Source: Proteus sp. FME41
GTDB taxonomy: Bacteria; Pseudomonadota; Gammaproteobacteria; Enterobacterales; Enterobacteriaceae
DNA length: 64,000 nt
NCBI RefSeq assembly: GCF_014897315.1
Contig: NZ_JABUYL010000001.1
Span: forward strand, 310,001 to 374,000
Direction: 5' to 3'
This document shows, piece after piece, positions 1-11,829 of the stretch. Below the pieces are notes generated by a model. It ran no database searches. It was not told the origin of the DNA and saw only the letters and a program-made list of their open reading frames with translations. The position numbers were made by a program, and so were the translations under genes. The stretch's first letter is position 1, and each line of letters begins with the position of its first letter.

Positions 1-2
1 GC

Positions 3-1223
3 AAAAAAGCAGAAATTACCTTAGTCGATCGCAATAATAGCCATTTGTGGAAACCACTTTTACATGAAGTAGCAACAGGCTCTTTAGATGATGGGGTTGA
101 TGCATTAAGTTATTTAGCGCATGGCTATAACCATCATTTCAACTTTCAATTAGGTTCATTAACTGGGCTTGATCGCGAGCAAAAAAATATTACGCTAGCG
201 GCTATATATGATGAAGCACAAGCGTTACTCGTACCAGAACGTACACTTGATTATGACATTTTAGTCATGGCGTTGGGCAGTAAATCAAATGATTTTGGTA
301 CGCCGGGTATTAAAGAAAATTGTATTTTCTTAGACAGTCCTCAGCAAGCTCATCGTTTCCATAATGAAATGCTGAATTTATTCTTAAAATATTCTGCAGA
401 TACCCATGCTCAAGAAGAGGATCGTAAAGTTAATATTGCGATCGTTGGTGGTGGTGCTACGGGCGTTGAACTTTCGGCTGAATTACATAATGCTGTACGT
501 CAACTCAATAGCTATGGATTAAAAAAACTAGCACCTTCTGCACTCAATATTACGTTAGTTGAAGCCGGAGAACGTATTTTACCGGCCTTACCTGTACGTA
601 TTTCAAGTGCAGCACACAATGAATTAACGAAATTGGGTGTAAGAGTCATGACCAAAACAATGGTCACTAGTGCAGATGATGATGGATTAAATACCAAAGA
701 GGGTGAGCATATTGATGCTGATTTGATGGTATGGGCTGCGGGTATTAAAGCGCCTGATTTTATGAAGGATATTGCAGGGTTAGAAACTAACCGTATAAAT
801 CAATTGGTAGTTAAACCAACCTTACAAACAACATTAGATGAGTCTATTTTTGCAATTGGTGATTGTGCTTCTTGCCCCCGAAAAGAAGGGGGTTTTGTTC
901 CACCTAGAGCACAGTCTGCACATCAAATGGCAAGTCGTTGTTATGGCAATATTTTAGCAATGTTAAAAGATAAACCTTTAAAAGATTATGTGTATACCGA
1001 TCACGGCTCATTAGTTTCCTTGTCTAAATTTAGTACCGTAGGAAGCTTAATGGGTAATTTGATGAAAGGTGACATGATGATTGAGGGGCGAATTGCTCGT
1101 ATTGTTTATATCTCTTTATATCGTATGCATCAAATTGCGTTGCATGGTTACATCAAAACGGGGCTCATGATGTTGGTCGGATCAATCAATCGAGTGATCA
1201 AGCCCAAGCTAAAACTTCATTAA
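3..1223 (+). CDS. ndh: NADH dehydrogenase type II (5' end outside window)
   Basis: Non-proton-pumping NADH:ubiquinone oxidoreductase, a single-subunit FAD flavoprotein on the inner face of the cytoplasmic membrane that feeds electrons from NADH to quinone. The open frame runs back to the window edge. The residues before the first possible start ([20 protein letters not shown]) match the family, so the gene is truncated by the window and not short. Visible: the second dinucleotide fold [15 protein letters not shown], the FAD-contact IGDCASCP, and the C-terminal [13 protein letters not shown] close to E. coli Ndh. Followed by a strong terminator. Very secure call. Confidence 0.97.
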   Translation, partial: KKAEITLVDRNNSHLWKPLLHEVATGSLDDGVDALSYLAHGYNHHFNFQLGSLTGLDREQKNITLAAIYDEAQALLVPERTLDYDILVMALGSKSNDFGTPGIKENCIFLDSPQQAHRFHNEMLNLFLKYSADTHAQEEDRKVNIAIVGGGATGVELSAELHNAVRQLNSYGLKKLAPSALNITLVEAGERILPALPVRISSAAHNELTKLGVRVMTKTMVTSADDDGLNTKEGEHIDADLMVWAAGIKAPDFMKDIAGLETNRINQLVVKPTLQTTLDESIFAIGDCASCPRKEGGFVPPRAQSAHQMASRCYGNILAMLKDKPLKDYVYTDHGSLVSLSKFSTVGSLMGNLMKGDMMIEGRIARIVYISLYRMHQIALHGYIKTGLMMLVGSINRVIKPKLKLH

Positions 1224-1267
1224 TTTATCTTTTGTTTTGGTGATAAAACAAAAGTTATCTTTTAAAG

Positions 1268-1292
1268 CCCTCATCTTATATGAGGGTTTTTT
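1268..1292 (+). terminator. Rho-independent terminator of ndh
   Basis: Seven-bp perfect stem (CCCTCAT / ATGAGGG) with a 5-nt loop, followed by a T run, 45 bp after the ndh stop. Confidence 0.9.
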
Positions 1293-2077
1293 ATCTATTT
1301 TTTCTTTTAAATTAAATAATTAAATGAGAATATCTAAATAAGATAAATAATCTTAGCATAAAGCACTAGATGATTTATCTGTTTATACCGAAAATAACCA
1401 ATAACTCTAACGCTTAATAGGGTAATGATAAATATAATTTTATTATTAAGGCTAAACTAATAATATTAAAGATAGAATTTGTTTTTTATTATTACGGTAA
1501 ATTATTTAAGACTTTTCTTAAATAAAAAAGGATGTTTAATTCATTAATTTATCAAATAAAGTGTTATGGTATTTCGCAGATTTGAATTAGACAAATAATG
1601 AATAGAATCCATTAGGCATAAGCTTAAGGTGTTATTTTTATTCCAATTTAATGAGATAAAATGTTTTCATAAATCTTGAAAGTAATTTTTATAATATGAC
1701 TTAAAAATAAAATATTGACAGTTTTTAAGCGACAATTGTTAACTTGGTGTTATCATAATGATGTATTATAAATAGCATAACGGTGTCTATACTTGTCAGC
1801 CAAATAAATTAAGATCACTTTTAATATAATGGGTAAATCTTAAGGATATGGTAGGTATTTATTTAATTAAGTAATTAAAACAGAAATAAGTGGTGTATTT
1901 AACATGTCATAAATACGTAGTTTACTTATTATGTTAATCAGCAAGGACGTTGAATTAAGCTATCAGATAAATGCATTCATTTATTGAATATCAAATATAT
2001 TAGCCAGTTATCGTAAAAAAGTGGCTTTGTTCTGTATCTGTAGCAATTAAGGATAAAACAAATAAAAAGGGGTAAAA
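1293..2077. other. Long AT-rich intergenic region upstream of umoD
   Basis: About 785 bp with no credible open frame on either strand. It is very AT-rich, with many short poly-A/T tracts. It must contain the umoD promoter and its control sites. I could not pick a single convincing promoter or operator among the many A/T-rich hexamers, and I see no RNA gene in it. Confidence 0.5.
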
Positions 2078-2578
2078 GTGAGTGTTGATGTCAGAAAGTA
2101 CACACTGATAGGACTAATCATTGTATTAGCTATTCTTTCATTTATTGCATGGAGGTGGGTATTTCCCCAGCCTCAATTCGCTCATGTCGTTTCAGCTACG
2201 CCGATTAAATCGACAGTTTTTGTAACAGAAGAGTATTGCCATAGAATCGGTTTACCCACGCCTTTTACACCAGAAAAATTATCACGATTTCATCCCGCGG
2301 AACAAGAATGTCGCGTGTTTTATATGATTGAAGCGCTCAATAATAGCAATATTGCAAATTTCCCTTACCCTCAATTCAAAGAGTGTATTCCGATTTATCG
2401 TCAAGAGCGCAGAATTGTTGGTTATGATGTGCTTTATACAATTGATGGAACACCGGGCAAAGTACGCACCACATTTAAACCGGGTGAAGTGATTGCTTTA
2501 GATGCGGATGGTCGGTTGATTTTAGAACAAGAACCTTATTGTTCTATGAATGAAAAAATTCCTTGTCGTAAAGATTAA
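2078..2578 (+). CDS. umoD: UmoD-like regulator of flagellar master operon
   Basis: 166-residue protein with one N-terminal membrane anchor (residues about 9-28, LIGLIIVLAILSFIAWRWVF) and a periplasmic remainder with five or more cysteines. It starts with GTG preceded by AAAGGGG at good distance. In P. mirabilis the Umo proteins raise flhDC expression and swarming, and UmoD is a predicted periplasm-facing protein; I recognise the family and the position between ndh and mfd. The convergent mfd gene is separated by a shared bidirectional terminator. The function is family knowledge; the sequence shows only an anchored exported protein. Confidence 0.75.
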   Translation: MSVDVRKYTLIGLIIVLAILSFIAWRWVFPQPQFAHVVSATPIKSTVFVTEEYCHRIGLPTPFTPEKLSRFHPAEQECRVFYMIEALNNSNIANFPYPQFKECIPIYRQERRIVGYDVLYTIDGTPGKVRTTFKPGEVIALDADGRLILEQEPYCSMNEKIPCRKD

Positions 2579-2590
2579 CTCTAGCAATAT

Positions 2591-2639
2591 AAAAAAGGCG
2601 TAATGAAGAAGTAAAATCACACTTCAGTTACGCCTTTTT
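2591..2639. terminator. Bidirectional terminator between umoD and mfd
   Basis: A-rich/T-rich flanked inverted repeat: AAAAAAGGCGTAA on the left pairs with TTACGCCTTTTT on the right, with an inner TGAAG/CTTCA stem. It works in both directions for convergent genes. Confidence 0.9.
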
Positions 2640-2667
2640 GTTGTGCTAAATAACCACTAAAGTATGG

Positions 2668-5600
2668 TTATTTAGCCTTATGATCATCAAAAGCAGTTAG
2701 CATATCATCAATAAAAGTGAGTCGTTTTTCTCGATCAATCAAATCAATGACGAACTTCAATTTTGATGGACCATCTAAGCGAAAAATAGCAGGTTGTTCT
2801 TGAAGTAAGCTAATTAAGTAGCTTGGATCAACCTTATTTTTCTCACCAAACTCAATAAATCCACCTTTATCATGCGCTTCAATACGAGTGATACCTAGGT
2901 TCATCGCATTTAAGCGAATGGCGGCATTACGCAGTAAATAACGGCCTGCATCAGGCAACTTACCAAATCTATCAATTAATTCAGCTCTTAAATCATTAAG
3001 TTCATTTAAATCAATGGCACTCGCAATTCGTTTATAGAATGAGAGTCTAACATTTACATCAGGAATATAATCATCAGGTAACAAGACTGGCATTCTTAAT
3101 TCAATTTCAGTTTGCTGGTTTGTGAGATCTTCAAGTGATGGCTCTCTGCCTTCTTTGAGCGCCTCTACTGCGCTTTCTAGCAATTCCATATAAAGTGAAA
3201 AACCCACGGTATTCATTTGACCACTTTGTTCTTCACCTAATAGCTCTCCTGCACCTCGAATTTCTAAGTCGTGAGTGGCTAATGCAAAACCTGCACCCAG
3301 ATCTTCAAGTGAAGCGATAGCCTCTAAACGCTTATGAGCATCTTTTGTCATCGCTTTAGGATGTGGTGTTAGTAAATAAGCATAAGCTTGGTGATGCGAA
3401 CGTCCCACACGACCTCGTAATTGGTGTAATTGAGCTAAACCAAAGTGATCGGCACGCTCAATAATAATGGTATTTGCACTGGGAATATCAATCCCTGTTT
3501 CGATAATAGTTGTGCAAAGAAGGACATTAAAACGCTGATGATGAAAATCATTCATTACACGTTCAAGGTCACGTTCACGCATTTGCCCATGCCCAATTCC
3601 AATACGAGCTTCAGGAACGAGAGTAGCCAGTCTTTCACGGGCTTTTTCAATATTTTCAACATCGTTATACAAGTAATAAACTTGTCCGCCACGCAGAGTT
3701 TCACGCAAGATGGCTTCACGAACCACTAAATCATCGTATTCACGCACGAAGGTTTTGACGGATAAGCGCCGCGCAGGAGGGGTAGCAATAATGGAAAGAT
3801 CGCGCATACCACTCATTGCCATATTTAGCGTACGTGGGATAGGGGTAGCTGTTAGTGTTAAAATATCCACATTAGCACGCATCGCTTTAATACGCTCTTT
3901 ATGCCGAACGCCAAAACGGTGTTCTTCATCGACAATTAATAACCCTAAATCTTTCCATTGAATACTCGGCTGAAGTAGCTTATGTGTACCAATGACAATA
4001 TCAACCGTACCTTCTGCCAGTTTTTCTGTGATGAGTTGCTGTTCTTTTGCACTACGAAACCGTGAGATCATCTCAATATTAACGGGCCAATTGGCAAAAC
4101 GATCACGGAAATTATCAAAATGTTGCTGAGCCAGCAGGGTGGTTGGGACTAAAATGGCAACTTGCTTATTATTGTTCACTGCGAGGAATGCAGCACGCAT
4201 TGCCACTTCAGTTTTACCAAAACCCACGTCACCGCAGACTAATCTGTCCATTGAAATGGCTTGGCACATATCACTTAATACGGCATTGATTGCCGTTTCT
4301 TGATCTGGTGTGGTTTCAAAAGGAAAACTTTGACGGAAAGCGTGGTACTGCTCTTTATCCATTTTAAAGGCAAAGCCCGTTTTTACTTCACGTTGAGCAT
4401 ATACATCTAACAGTTCAGCAGCGACATCACGGACTTTTTCGGCGGCTTTTTGGCGAGCTCTTACCCAGGCATCACCCCCTAATTTATGTAATGGGGCATT
4501 GTCGTCAGCACCACCTGAATAACGACTGATTAAATGAAGTGAGGAAACAGGAACATAAAGTTTGTCATTACCTGCGTAACTCAACATTAGGTATTCTGCT
4601 TTCACACCGCCTGCTTCTAAGGTTGTCATACCTTGATAGCGACCAACGCCATGCTGAAGATGCACAACAGGTTGTCCAATGCTTAATTCAGCAAGGTTAC
4701 GGATTAAGGTATCAGTATTAATGGCTCGGCGATTATCTTGGCGGCGGCGATTGACACGTTCACCCAACATGTCGCTTTCACAGATCATCGCCAATTGACG
4801 ATGGCTATCAATAAAACCATGTTCAGCAGCGCCAATGATAAAGTAAAAACCTTTCTTTTTAGCATCAGATAATTCAATGATCTGTTTAGGTGCTATTTTT
4901 ATTCGTGATAAAAGCTCTTGTACAGTTTCGCGTCGGCCTTCACTTTCAACAGAGAAAATAACACTGCCTGAAAATTGCTCTTGGAATCGGCGTAAGTTAT
5001 CTAAAGGTGACTTGCTTTGAGCATTAATCGATAAATCAGGAAGTGGTTGATAACCTAAATTAGTTTGACCTGCTTTTTCTGGCAATGTTTCAGTTTTAAG
5101 TTGAATACGAGGCCACTGTTTAAGCTCTTTATTAAAAGTATCAACATTGAGCCAAATATCATCAGGGGGAAGTAAAGGACGCATTGGGTCAACGCGACGG
5201 CTTTCAAAACGCTGATTGATGTCTTGCCAAAATTTATCGGCACAATCTTGTAGATCTTGCGTAATGATCAGGGAGTTTTTAGGAAAATAAGCAAATAAAT
5301 GAGATAAAGGTTGTTCAAAAAACAGTGATTGCCAATATTCAATTCCTGTGGGCAAAATGTGTTTGCTGACTTGTTGATAAATATGTTCAGGATCACGCCT
5401 TACATCAAAGCGCTCTCGCCACTGGCTACGAAAGAGTTCAATAGCATTAGCATCAGTGGGAAATTCATGGGCAGGCAATAAATTGATTTGATCAACTTCT
5501 ATTAATGTTCGTTGTGTATCAACATCAAAAGTACGTAAGCTATCAATCTCATCATCAAAAAAATCAATACGATAAGGAAATTCACTTCCCATAGGAAATA

Positions 5601-6111
5601 AATCAAGCAATGCGCCTCGTGTGGCATATTCACCATGTTCTAATACTTGCTCTACATGGCGATATCCCGCTTCATCTAATGTTTTACGCAAATTATCACG
5701 AGAAAGTACCTCTCCTTTCTGCATTACCAGCGCATGACCTGCGAGATAATCTGTAGGGCAGACTTTCTGCATTAACGTATTGACGGGTAAGATTAAAATT
5801 CCCTTGAGAAGTGATGGGATACGGTATAGCGTAGAAAGGCGGTTTGAGATAATTTCTTGATGAGGTGAAAAACTGTCATAAGGCAGTGTTTCCCAATCCG
5901 ATAATGTCTCTACTGGATAATCACAAAACTGACGGATTTCATCTTGTAAACGTAATGCATTTTGCATGTCACGAGTAACAAGAACGACTAATCCAGAATG
6001 ACGTTTGATGATCTCGGCACATTCTAGAGCACAAGCGGCACCCGTCAGTTGACCTAGCTGGCGAGTATCCCCTTGTTTTACAGGAAGTTGATAACGATAT
6101 TCTGAGGACAT
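2668..6111 (-). CDS. mfd: Transcription-repair coupling factor Mfd
   Basis: DNA translocase that removes RNA polymerase stalled at lesions and recruits UvrA. Domains in order: N-terminal UvrB-like region (about 1-340) with the conserved WETLPYDSFSPHQ stretch, the RNA-polymerase interaction domain (about 470-550, PVVHLQHGVGRYQGM), then the superfamily 2 helicase core with Walker A GDVGFGKTE, DEEH box and TLTATPIPRTL, and the TRG motif (ATHDLEIRGAGELLG). I set the start at the internal ATG that gives MSSEYRYQLPVK, which aligns with E. coli MPEQYRYTLPVK and gives 1147 aa (E. coli 1148). A longer start at 6156 would add 15 unrelated residues. Confidence 0.96.
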   Translation of the reverse strand: MSSEYRYQLPVKQGDTRQLGQLTGAACALECAEIIKRHSGLVVLVTRDMQNALRLQDEIRQFCDYPVETLSDWETLPYDSFSPHQEIISNRLSTLYRIPSLLKGILILPVNTLMQKVCPTDYLAGHALVMQKGEVLSRDNLRKTLDEAGYRHVEQVLEHGEYATRGALLDLFPMGSEFPYRIDFFDDEIDSLRTFDVDTQRTLIEVDQINLLPAHEFPTDANAIELFRSQWRERFDVRRDPEHIYQQVSKHILPTGIEYWQSLFFEQPLSHLFAYFPKNSLIITQDLQDCADKFWQDINQRFESRRVDPMRPLLPPDDIWLNVDTFNKELKQWPRIQLKTETLPEKAGQTNLGYQPLPDLSINAQSKSPLDNLRRFQEQFSGSVIFSVESEGRRETVQELLSRIKIAPKQIIELSDAKKKGFYFIIGAAEHGFIDSHRQLAMICESDMLGERVNRRRQDNRRAINTDTLIRNLAELSIGQPVVHLQHGVGRYQGMTTLEAGGVKAEYLMLSYAGNDKLYVPVSSLHLISRYSGGADDNAPLHKLGGDAWVRARQKAAEKVRDVAAELLDVYAQREVKTGFAFKMDKEQYHAFRQSFPFETTPDQETAINAVLSDMCQAISMDRLVCGDVGFGKTEVAMRAAFLAVNNNKQVAILVPTTLLAQQHFDNFRDRFANWPVNIEMISRFRSAKEQQLITEKLAEGTVDIVIGTHKLLQPSIQWKDLGLLIVDEEHRFGVRHKERIKAMRANVDILTLTATPIPRTLNMAMSGMRDLSIIATPPARRLSVKTFVREYDDLVVREAILRETLRGGQVYYLYNDVENIEKARERLATLVPEARIGIGHGQMRERDLERVMNDFHHQRFNVLLCTTIIETGIDIPSANTIIIERADHFGLAQLHQLRGRVGRSHHQAYAYLLTPHPKAMTKDAHKRLEAIASLEDLGAGFALATHDLEIRGAGELLGEEQSGQMNTVGFSLYMELLESAVEALKEGREPSLEDLTNQQTEIELRMPVLLPDDYIPDVNVRLSFYKRIASAIDLNELNDLRAELIDRFGKLPDAGRYLLRNAAIRLNAMNLGITRIEAHDKGGFIEFGEKNKVDPSYLISLLQEQPAIFRLDGPSKLKFVIDLIDREKRLTFIDDMLTAFDDHKAK

Positions 6112-6304
6112 AAGCGTGTAATGTGAACTCTTTGTTGTAGTTAACTCCCAACACATCTTCAGCGTAATCGCTAAAGCTTAAACTGGCGGGCAGGTTAAGA
6201 TAAAAGAAAAACCACAGTTTGGGAATAGAGTGGTTCCATTCAGTAAGACTACCCTTTATTATCCCTGAACACTTCGCATTAGCAACAGGAACAGCACAGA
6301 TTTC

Positions 6305-7507
6305 ATGTACAATTCTGTCTCATTTTATATAGGGCTCCGTTATATGCGGGGTCGTGCGATCGATAAGTTCGGTCGTTTCGTCTCATGGCTATCTGCTTTA
6401 GGGATAATGTTAGGTGTAGCGGCACTGATCACAGTGACTTCTGTCATGAATGGCTTTGAACGCTCACTACAAGAAAGTATTCTTGCTTATATCCCACAAG
6501 CAATAGTGACATCACCTAACGGGCAATTACCCCGACAATCTACTATAGCTGAAAATCTATTGACGCGAGAAGGTATCATAAATGTTGTACCTTTAGTCGA
6601 AGGTGATGTTGTTTTGCAAAGTAAAGATAACATCAGTGTGGGTGTTATGTTAGGTGTGGAAAAAGCACAAGATGAACCATTAACGAAACATATTCGTTAT
6701 GGGGATTTTTCCATGCTTAAAGCGGGTGAATATGGTGTGATTTTGGGAAGTGGTTTAGCCAAACAACTCAAGGCGAAAGAAGGCGATAATATCCGCCTTA
6801 TTGTGCCCAGTGTAAGCCAATTGACGCCGATGGGAAGATTACCCAGCCAACGATTATTTACGGTTAAAGGTGTTTTCCAAAGTGGTGGCGATGCAGACGC
6901 CTCTCAAATTTTAGTCAATCAACAAGATGCGGCGCGTTTAATGCGTTATCAACCAGGTAATATAACAGGATGGCGTCTTTTCTTTTCTGATCCCCTCAAT
7001 ATTGATAAATACAGTGCCCAGCCTTTAGCCAACAATTTAAGCTGGAAAGACTGGCGCGAGCGTAAAGGTGAATTTTTCCAAGCCGTTAAAATGGAAAAAA
7101 ATATGATGGGGTTATTATTAAGCTTAATTATTGCTGTAGCAGCGTTTAATATTATTACCTCGCTTTCATTGTTGGTTATGGAAAAGCAAGGAGAAGTTGC
7201 TATTTTGCAAACAATGGGCTTAAAGCGTTCTCAGATTATGTCTATCTTTATGTTACAAGGCGCAGGTGCGGGTATGCTAGGTGCGGTTGCTGGTGGGCTT
7301 TTAGGGGCTCTGCTATCAAGCCAATTAAACATCATTATGCCCGCAGTGGGACTTATTCCGCAAGGTGTGGAATTACCTGCAACCCTTGAATGGGGAAGAG
7401 TATTTATGATTGGCTTTGCCGCCATTGTTATTTCCCTTTTATCGACTTTATACCCGTCTTGGCGGGCCGCGACTATTCAGCCAGCAGAGGCGCTACGTTA
7501 TGAGTAA
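6305..7507 (+). CDS. lolC: Lipoprotein-releasing ABC transporter membrane subunit LolC
   Basis: Inner-membrane subunit of LolCDE, which extracts mature lipoproteins from the inner membrane and hands them to LolA. 400 aa with one N-terminal membrane segment, a large periplasmic domain, then three C-terminal membrane segments and the terminal [21 protein letters not shown] typical of this MacB-like permease family. First gene of lolCDE; its last 8 bases overlap lolD. Confidence 0.96.
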   Translation: MYNSVSFYIGLRYMRGRAIDKFGRFVSWLSALGIMLGVAALITVTSVMNGFERSLQESILAYIPQAIVTSPNGQLPRQSTIAENLLTREGIINVVPLVEGDVVLQSKDNISVGVMLGVEKAQDEPLTKHIRYGDFSMLKAGEYGVILGSGLAKQLKAKEGDNIRLIVPSVSQLTPMGRLPSQRLFTVKGVFQSGGDADASQILVNQQDAARLMRYQPGNITGWRLFFSDPLNIDKYSAQPLANNLSWKDWRERKGEFFQAVKMEKNMMGLLLSLIIAVAAFNIITSLSLLVMEKQGEVAILQTMGLKRSQIMSIFMLQGAGAGMLGAVAGGLLGALLSSQLNIIMPAVGLIPQGVELPATLEWGRVFMIGFAAIVISLLSTLYPSWRAATIQPAEALRYE

Positions 7508-8255
7508 TTTTTCTTTTAAACAACCAATGGCATCAGAAAAACAAATGCAAATTGACAAAGATTGTTTATTGGATTGTCACTCCCTTTGTAAACAATACCA
7601 AGATGGTTCAATTTCAACTCAGGTACTGAAATCAGTTTCTTTTAAGATGGGGAAAGGTGATTTTTTAGCAATTGTAGGAAGTTCAGGATCAGGTAAAAGT
7701 ACTTTATTGCATTTATTGGGTGGCTTAGATTCTCCAACATCAGGTGAAGTTTTTTTTAGAGGACAATCACTGAATAAACTCTCCTCTTCAGAAAAAGCTG
7801 ATTTACGGAATACACAATTGGGCTTTATTTATCAATTTCACCACTTATTACCTGATTTTACCGCACTTGAAAATGTGGCAATGCCATTGATGATTGGGGG
7901 CGTTAGTGTCGCAACAGCGAAAGAGAAAGCGATGTCTTTACTTGAAGCGGTTGGGTTAAAAGAGCGTGCTCACCATCGTCCTTCAGAGCTTTCTGGAGGG
8001 GAAAGACAACGTGTTGCAATAGCAAGGGCATTGGTTAACGACCCTGCATTAGTGCTTGCTGATGAACCTACTGGTAATCTTGATCAGAAAAATGCAGAAG
8101 GAATTTTTGAGCTATTAATTAAGTTAAATAAAGAGAAGCAAACGGCTTTTCTGGTCGTTACGCATGATTTGTCACTGGCGGCACGTTTTCAGCGACAACT
8201 TGAAATGAAAGATGGTCAATTAGAGCCACAAAACGTGATTTCAGGAGTGAAATAA
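7500..8255 (+). CDS. lolD: Lipoprotein-releasing ABC transporter ATPase LolD
   Basis: ATPase subunit of LolCDE. Walker [11 protein letters not shown]-loop [12 protein letters not shown], signature [15 protein letters not shown] and Walker [11 protein letters not shown] are all intact. The start was placed at the ATG inside the lolC stop region (ATGAGTAA, 8-nt overlap), giving 251 aa; the N-terminus is about 18 residues longer than E. coli LolD (233 aa). ATGs 27 or 45 bases downstream are possible alternatives. Confidence 0.95.
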   Translation: MSNFSFKQPMASEKQMQIDKDCLLDCHSLCKQYQDGSISTQVLKSVSFKMGKGDFLAIVGSSGSGKSTLLHLLGGLDSPTSGEVFFRGQSLNKLSSSEKADLRNTQLGFIYQFHHLLPDFTALENVAMPLMIGGVSVATAKEKAMSLLEAVGLKERAHHRPSELSGGERQRVAIARALVNDPALVLADEPTGNLDQKNAEGIFELLIKLNKEKQTAFLVVTHDLSLAARFQRQLEMKDGQLEPQNVISGVK

Positions 8256-9502
8256 TGGCGCAATTGCCACTTACTTTAGTGACCGCTTTACGTTTTTCAA
8301 GAGGACGAAAACGTGCGGGAATGGTTTCGCTAATCTCTGTTATTTCCACATTGGGCATTATGCTTGGTGTTGCTGTGCTCATTATTGGCTTAAGTGCCAT
8401 GAATGGATTTGAACGTGAATTAAAAAACCGTATTTTATCTGTCGTACCTCATGGTCAAATTTATTCGGTAGAACAGCCTTTTGTACAATGGCAATCCGCA
8501 TTACCTCGTATCGAAAATACATCCGGTGTTGTGGCGGCTGCCCCTTATATCTTATTAACAGGGTTGCTAGAGAAAGGCACAGATCTAAAAGCGGTACAAG
8601 TAATGGGTGTTTCACCTGAAAAACAGGGTGATATCAGTTTATTACCTCGATATGTGCAAAATAATGCATGGCAAAATTTTAATGCGGGTAAGCAACAAAT
8701 TATTATTGGGCAAGGTGTTGCTGAGGCATTAAAGATTAAACAGGGCGATTGGTTAACGGTATTAATCCCCAATAATGATGATCCAACTAAGCTATTACAA
8801 CCGAAACGTATTCGTCTACAAGTCAGTGGTATATTTAAATTGAGTGGAATGCTCGATCATCAATTAGCGTTGATTCCTTTAGCGGATGCTCAACAATATA
8901 TGGATTATGGGCAAGGTATTACGGGAATTGAAGTCAAAACAGTTGATCCTTTTTTAGCTAATGAAATTATTCATAGCGCAGGTTTAAACAGTAAAGAATA
9001 TGTTTATGCAAAAAGCTGGATAAGTGACTATGGCTATATGTATAGCGATATCCAGATGATCCGTAGCATTATGTATTTATCCATGATCTTAGTGATTGGT
9101 GTGGCCTGTTTTAATATTGTTTCAACGTTGATTATGGCAGTGCGAGATAAAAGCAGTGATATTGCTATTTTACGTACATTAGGGGCACGAGATAGCCATA
9201 TACGTAATATCTTTTTATGGTACGGCTTATTGTCAGGTATGATTGGGTGTATTGCAGGCGTTATTTTTGGTGTCTTAGTGGCTTATAATTTAACACCTTT
9301 AGTTTCTGTTATTGAGTCATTAACAGGGCATAGTGTGTTATCTGGCGATGTCTATTTCGTTGATTTTCTACCTTCAGAAGTACATTTGATAGATGTTTTC
9401 TCTGTATTTATTACCACTGTGATCTTAAGCCTGATAGCAAGTTGGTATCCTGCTCGTCGAGCCACTAAACTAGATCCTGCAAGAATTTTAAGTGGACAAT
9501 AA
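8255..9502 (+). CDS. lolE: Lipoprotein-releasing ABC transporter membrane subunit LolE
   Basis: Second membrane subunit of LolCDE, paralogous to LolC, with the same layout: one N-terminal helix, a periplasmic domain and three C-terminal helices ending [20 protein letters not shown]. 415 aa. Its ATG overlaps the lolD TAA by one base, with AGGAG 8 bases upstream, so translation is coupled. Confidence 0.95.
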   Translation: MAQLPLTLVTALRFSRGRKRAGMVSLISVISTLGIMLGVAVLIIGLSAMNGFERELKNRILSVVPHGQIYSVEQPFVQWQSALPRIENTSGVVAAAPYILLTGLLEKGTDLKAVQVMGVSPEKQGDISLLPRYVQNNAWQNFNAGKQQIIIGQGVAEALKIKQGDWLTVLIPNNDDPTKLLQPKRIRLQVSGIFKLSGMLDHQLALIPLADAQQYMDYGQGITGIEVKTVDPFLANEIIHSAGLNSKEYVYAKSWISDYGYMYSDIQMIRSIMYLSMILVIGVACFNIVSTLIMAVRDKSSDIAILRTLGARDSHIRNIFLWYGLLSGMIGCIAGVIFGVLVAYNLTPLVSVIESLTGHSVLSGDVYFVDFLPSEVHLIDVFSVFITTVILSLIASWYPARRATKLDPARILSGQ

Positions 9503-9586
9503 GTTTATTGACATACAAAAAAGAAAAAACACTTAAAATAGAGAAATCAAAAACGCGGTATTTAAACTTGAAAACCAAGGATTGTA

Positions 9587-10444
9587 ATGATGAAACTTAA
9601 ACTTCGTCATCGTCGGCTTAGGAAGTTTCGTAAGATTAAAAGTTTACGCAGACAACATTCACGTTGTCGTTATTTTCATTTAACCGATAAAACGGAACAT
9701 GAAATGAATTTACCCAAAGTTGTCGTATTAACAGGGGCGGGTATTTCTGCTGAATCAGGAATTAAAACATTCCGTTCAGAAGATGGATTATGGGAAGAGC
9801 ATCGCGTTGAAGATGTTGCAACACCTGAAGGTTATCAACGCAATCCCCAGTTAGTTCAGCAATTTTATAATGAACGCCGTCGCCAATTGCAACAACCTTC
9901 AATTCAACCCAATGCTGCGCATTATGCATTAGCGAAACTTGAGCAATATCTCGGTAAAGAAAATTTTCTATTAGTAACTCAAAATATTGATAACTTACAT
10001 GAAAAAGCAGGTAATCAGCATATTTTGCATATGCATGGTGAGTTACTCAAAGTACGTTGCCCTCAATCTCGTCAAGTTTTTGAATGGAAAGGTGACTTAG
10101 AAACAACCGATCACTGTCATTGTTGTCAATTTCCCTCACCATTACGTCCACATATTGTCTGGTTTGGTGAAATGCCAATAGGTATGGAAGAGATTTATCG
10201 TGCATTAGCGGAAGCTGATATATTTATCTCTATTGGGACTTCTGGCAATGTATATCCCGCTGCGGGTTTTGTGCATGAAGCTAGATTAACAGGTGCACAT
10301 ACTGTTGAGCTCAATCTTGAGCCAAGTTTGGTTGAAAGCCAGTTTGAAGAAAAACATTATGGACCAGCCAGTCAGGTTGTTGATGAATATGTTCATAAAT
10401 TGTTTGAATTAATTAATGATCCTAAAGCTGATTTGACGCAATAA
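9587..10444 (+). CDS. cobB: NAD-dependent protein deacylase CobB (sirtuin)
   Basis: Sirtuin that removes acetyl and succinyl groups from lysines using NAD. Visible: [20 protein letters not shown] (NAD binding), [12 protein letters not shown], catalytic histidine in [11 protein letters not shown], the zinc-cysteine pattern RC...CHCC, and [11 protein letters not shown]. The N-terminal 40 residues are highly basic, as in the long form of enterobacterial CobB. 285 aa against about 279 in E. coli. AAGGA precedes the ATG. Confidence 0.95.
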   Translation: MMKLKLRHRRLRKFRKIKSLRRQHSRCRYFHLTDKTEHEMNLPKVVVLTGAGISAESGIKTFRSEDGLWEEHRVEDVATPEGYQRNPQLVQQFYNERRRQLQQPSIQPNAAHYALAKLEQYLGKENFLLVTQNIDNLHEKAGNQHILHMHGELLKVRCPQSRQVFEWKGDLETTDHCHCCQFPSPLRPHIVWFGEMPIGMEEIYRALAEADIFISIGTSGNVYPAAGFVHEARLTGAHTVELNLEPSLVESQFEEKHYGPASQVVDEYVHKLFELINDPKADLTQ

Positions 10445-10496
10445 TTATTTTATAGAGTTCCCTATTATTGTTCTTAGAGAGATCTTAGGGGGCAAA

Positions 10497-11741
10497 ATGG
10501 ATAAATTATTAGAACGTTTTTTTGAATATATTAATTTTGATACACAATCGAAACCATCTTCAAAAATGTCGCCAAGTAGTGATGGCCAGCTAAAACTTGC
10601 AAAGGCATTGGCTCATGAATTAAAAAAACTGGGTTTTACTGATGTAACACTCAGTGACAAAGGATGTGTAATGGCAAGTTTACCATCCAATGTTTCTTGG
10701 CCAGTGCCTGTGATTGGCTTTATTTCGCATCTTGATACATCGCCTGATTTTTCAGGTAAGCATGTAAAACCACAAGTACTTGAAGATTATCGCGGTGGTG
10801 ATATTGCATTAGGTATTGGTGATGAAGTGTTGTCACCCGTCATGTTCCCAATCTTACATTCTATGATTGGTAAAACATTAATTACCACAGACGGAAAAAC
10901 ACTGCTGGGTGCTGATGATAAAGCGGGTATTGCTGAAATTATTACTGCAATGGTGCGGTTAAAAGAAACGAATCGACCACATGGTGAAATTCGCATAGCG
11001 TTCACTCCGGATGAAGAAATTGGTCGTGGTGCGCACTATGTTGATTTAGATGCATTTGGTGCTAGCTGGGCTTATACCGTTGATGGTGGTGGTGTAGGTG
11101 AACTGGAGTATGAAAACTTCAATGCTGCATCCGTGAATATCAAAATTGTTGGTAATAATGTTCATCCTGGCAGTGCAAAAGGGGTAATGGTAAACGCATT
11201 AGGGTTAGCTTCTCGTATTCATCAAGAATTACCTGTTGATGAAACACCAGAAAATACTGATGGTTATGAAGGTTTCTACCACTTGCAAACAATTAAAGGT
11301 ACGGTAGAAAGAGCGGAGATGCATTATATTATCCGCGATTTTAATCGTAACTTATTTGAAAAACGCAAACAGAATATGATTGCGATTGCTGAAAAAGTAG
11401 GTAAAGGATTACACCCAGATTGTTATATTGAGCTGACTATTGATGATAGCTATTACAATATGCATGATAAAGTTGTTCAATTTCCACACATTATTGAAAT
11501 TGCGAAACAAGCAATGATTGATTGTGATATTGAGCCTAATATCAAGCCTATTCGTGGTGGTACAGATGGTGCTCAGCTTTCTTACCGTGGTTTACCTTGC
11601 CCTAATATTTTTACAGGTGGCTATAATTTCCATGGTAAACACGAATTTATCTCTTTAGAAGGAATGGAAGCTGCGGTGAGTGTCATTATGCGTATCGCTG
11701 AAATTACCGCTGAAAGAGAAAAGGCAAAAGTCATTAGCTAA
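10497..11741 (+). CDS. pepT: Peptidase T (tripeptidase)
   Basis: Cytoplasmic M20-family dizinc aminotripeptidase. Metal-site motifs are present in order: [34 protein letters not shown], and [22 protein letters not shown] near the C-terminus. 414 aa, close to E. coli PepT (408). Followed by a bidirectional terminator facing the convergent VWA gene. Confidence 0.96.
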   Translation: MDKLLERFFEYINFDTQSKPSSKMSPSSDGQLKLAKALAHELKKLGFTDVTLSDKGCVMASLPSNVSWPVPVIGFISHLDTSPDFSGKHVKPQVLEDYRGGDIALGIGDEVLSPVMFPILHSMIGKTLITTDGKTLLGADDKAGIAEIITAMVRLKETNRPHGEIRIAFTPDEEIGRGAHYVDLDAFGASWAYTVDGGGVGELEYENFNAASVNIKIVGNNVHPGSAKGVMVNALGLASRIHQELPVDETPENTDGYEGFYHLQTIKGTVERAEMHYIIRDFNRNLFEKRKQNMIAIAEKVGKGLHPDCYIELTIDDSYYNMHDKVVQFPHIIEIAKQAMIDCDIEPNIKPIRGGTDGAQLSYRGLPCPNIFTGGYNFHGKHEFISLEGMEAAVSVIMRIAEITAEREKAKVIS

Positions 11742-11770
11742 TTAATGACAGCGTGCTAAATAAGAAAAAA

Positions 11771-11803
11771 TAATAGTCGATATATATCGACTATTATTTT
11801 TTT
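11771..11803. terminator. Bidirectional terminator pepT / VWA gene
   Basis: Near-perfect palindrome built on TAATAGTCGATA / TATCGACTATTA with A's on the left and a T run on the right; it serves both convergent genes. Confidence 0.85.
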
Positions 11804-11829
11804 AGTATGATGACATCCGTGATATTTTT

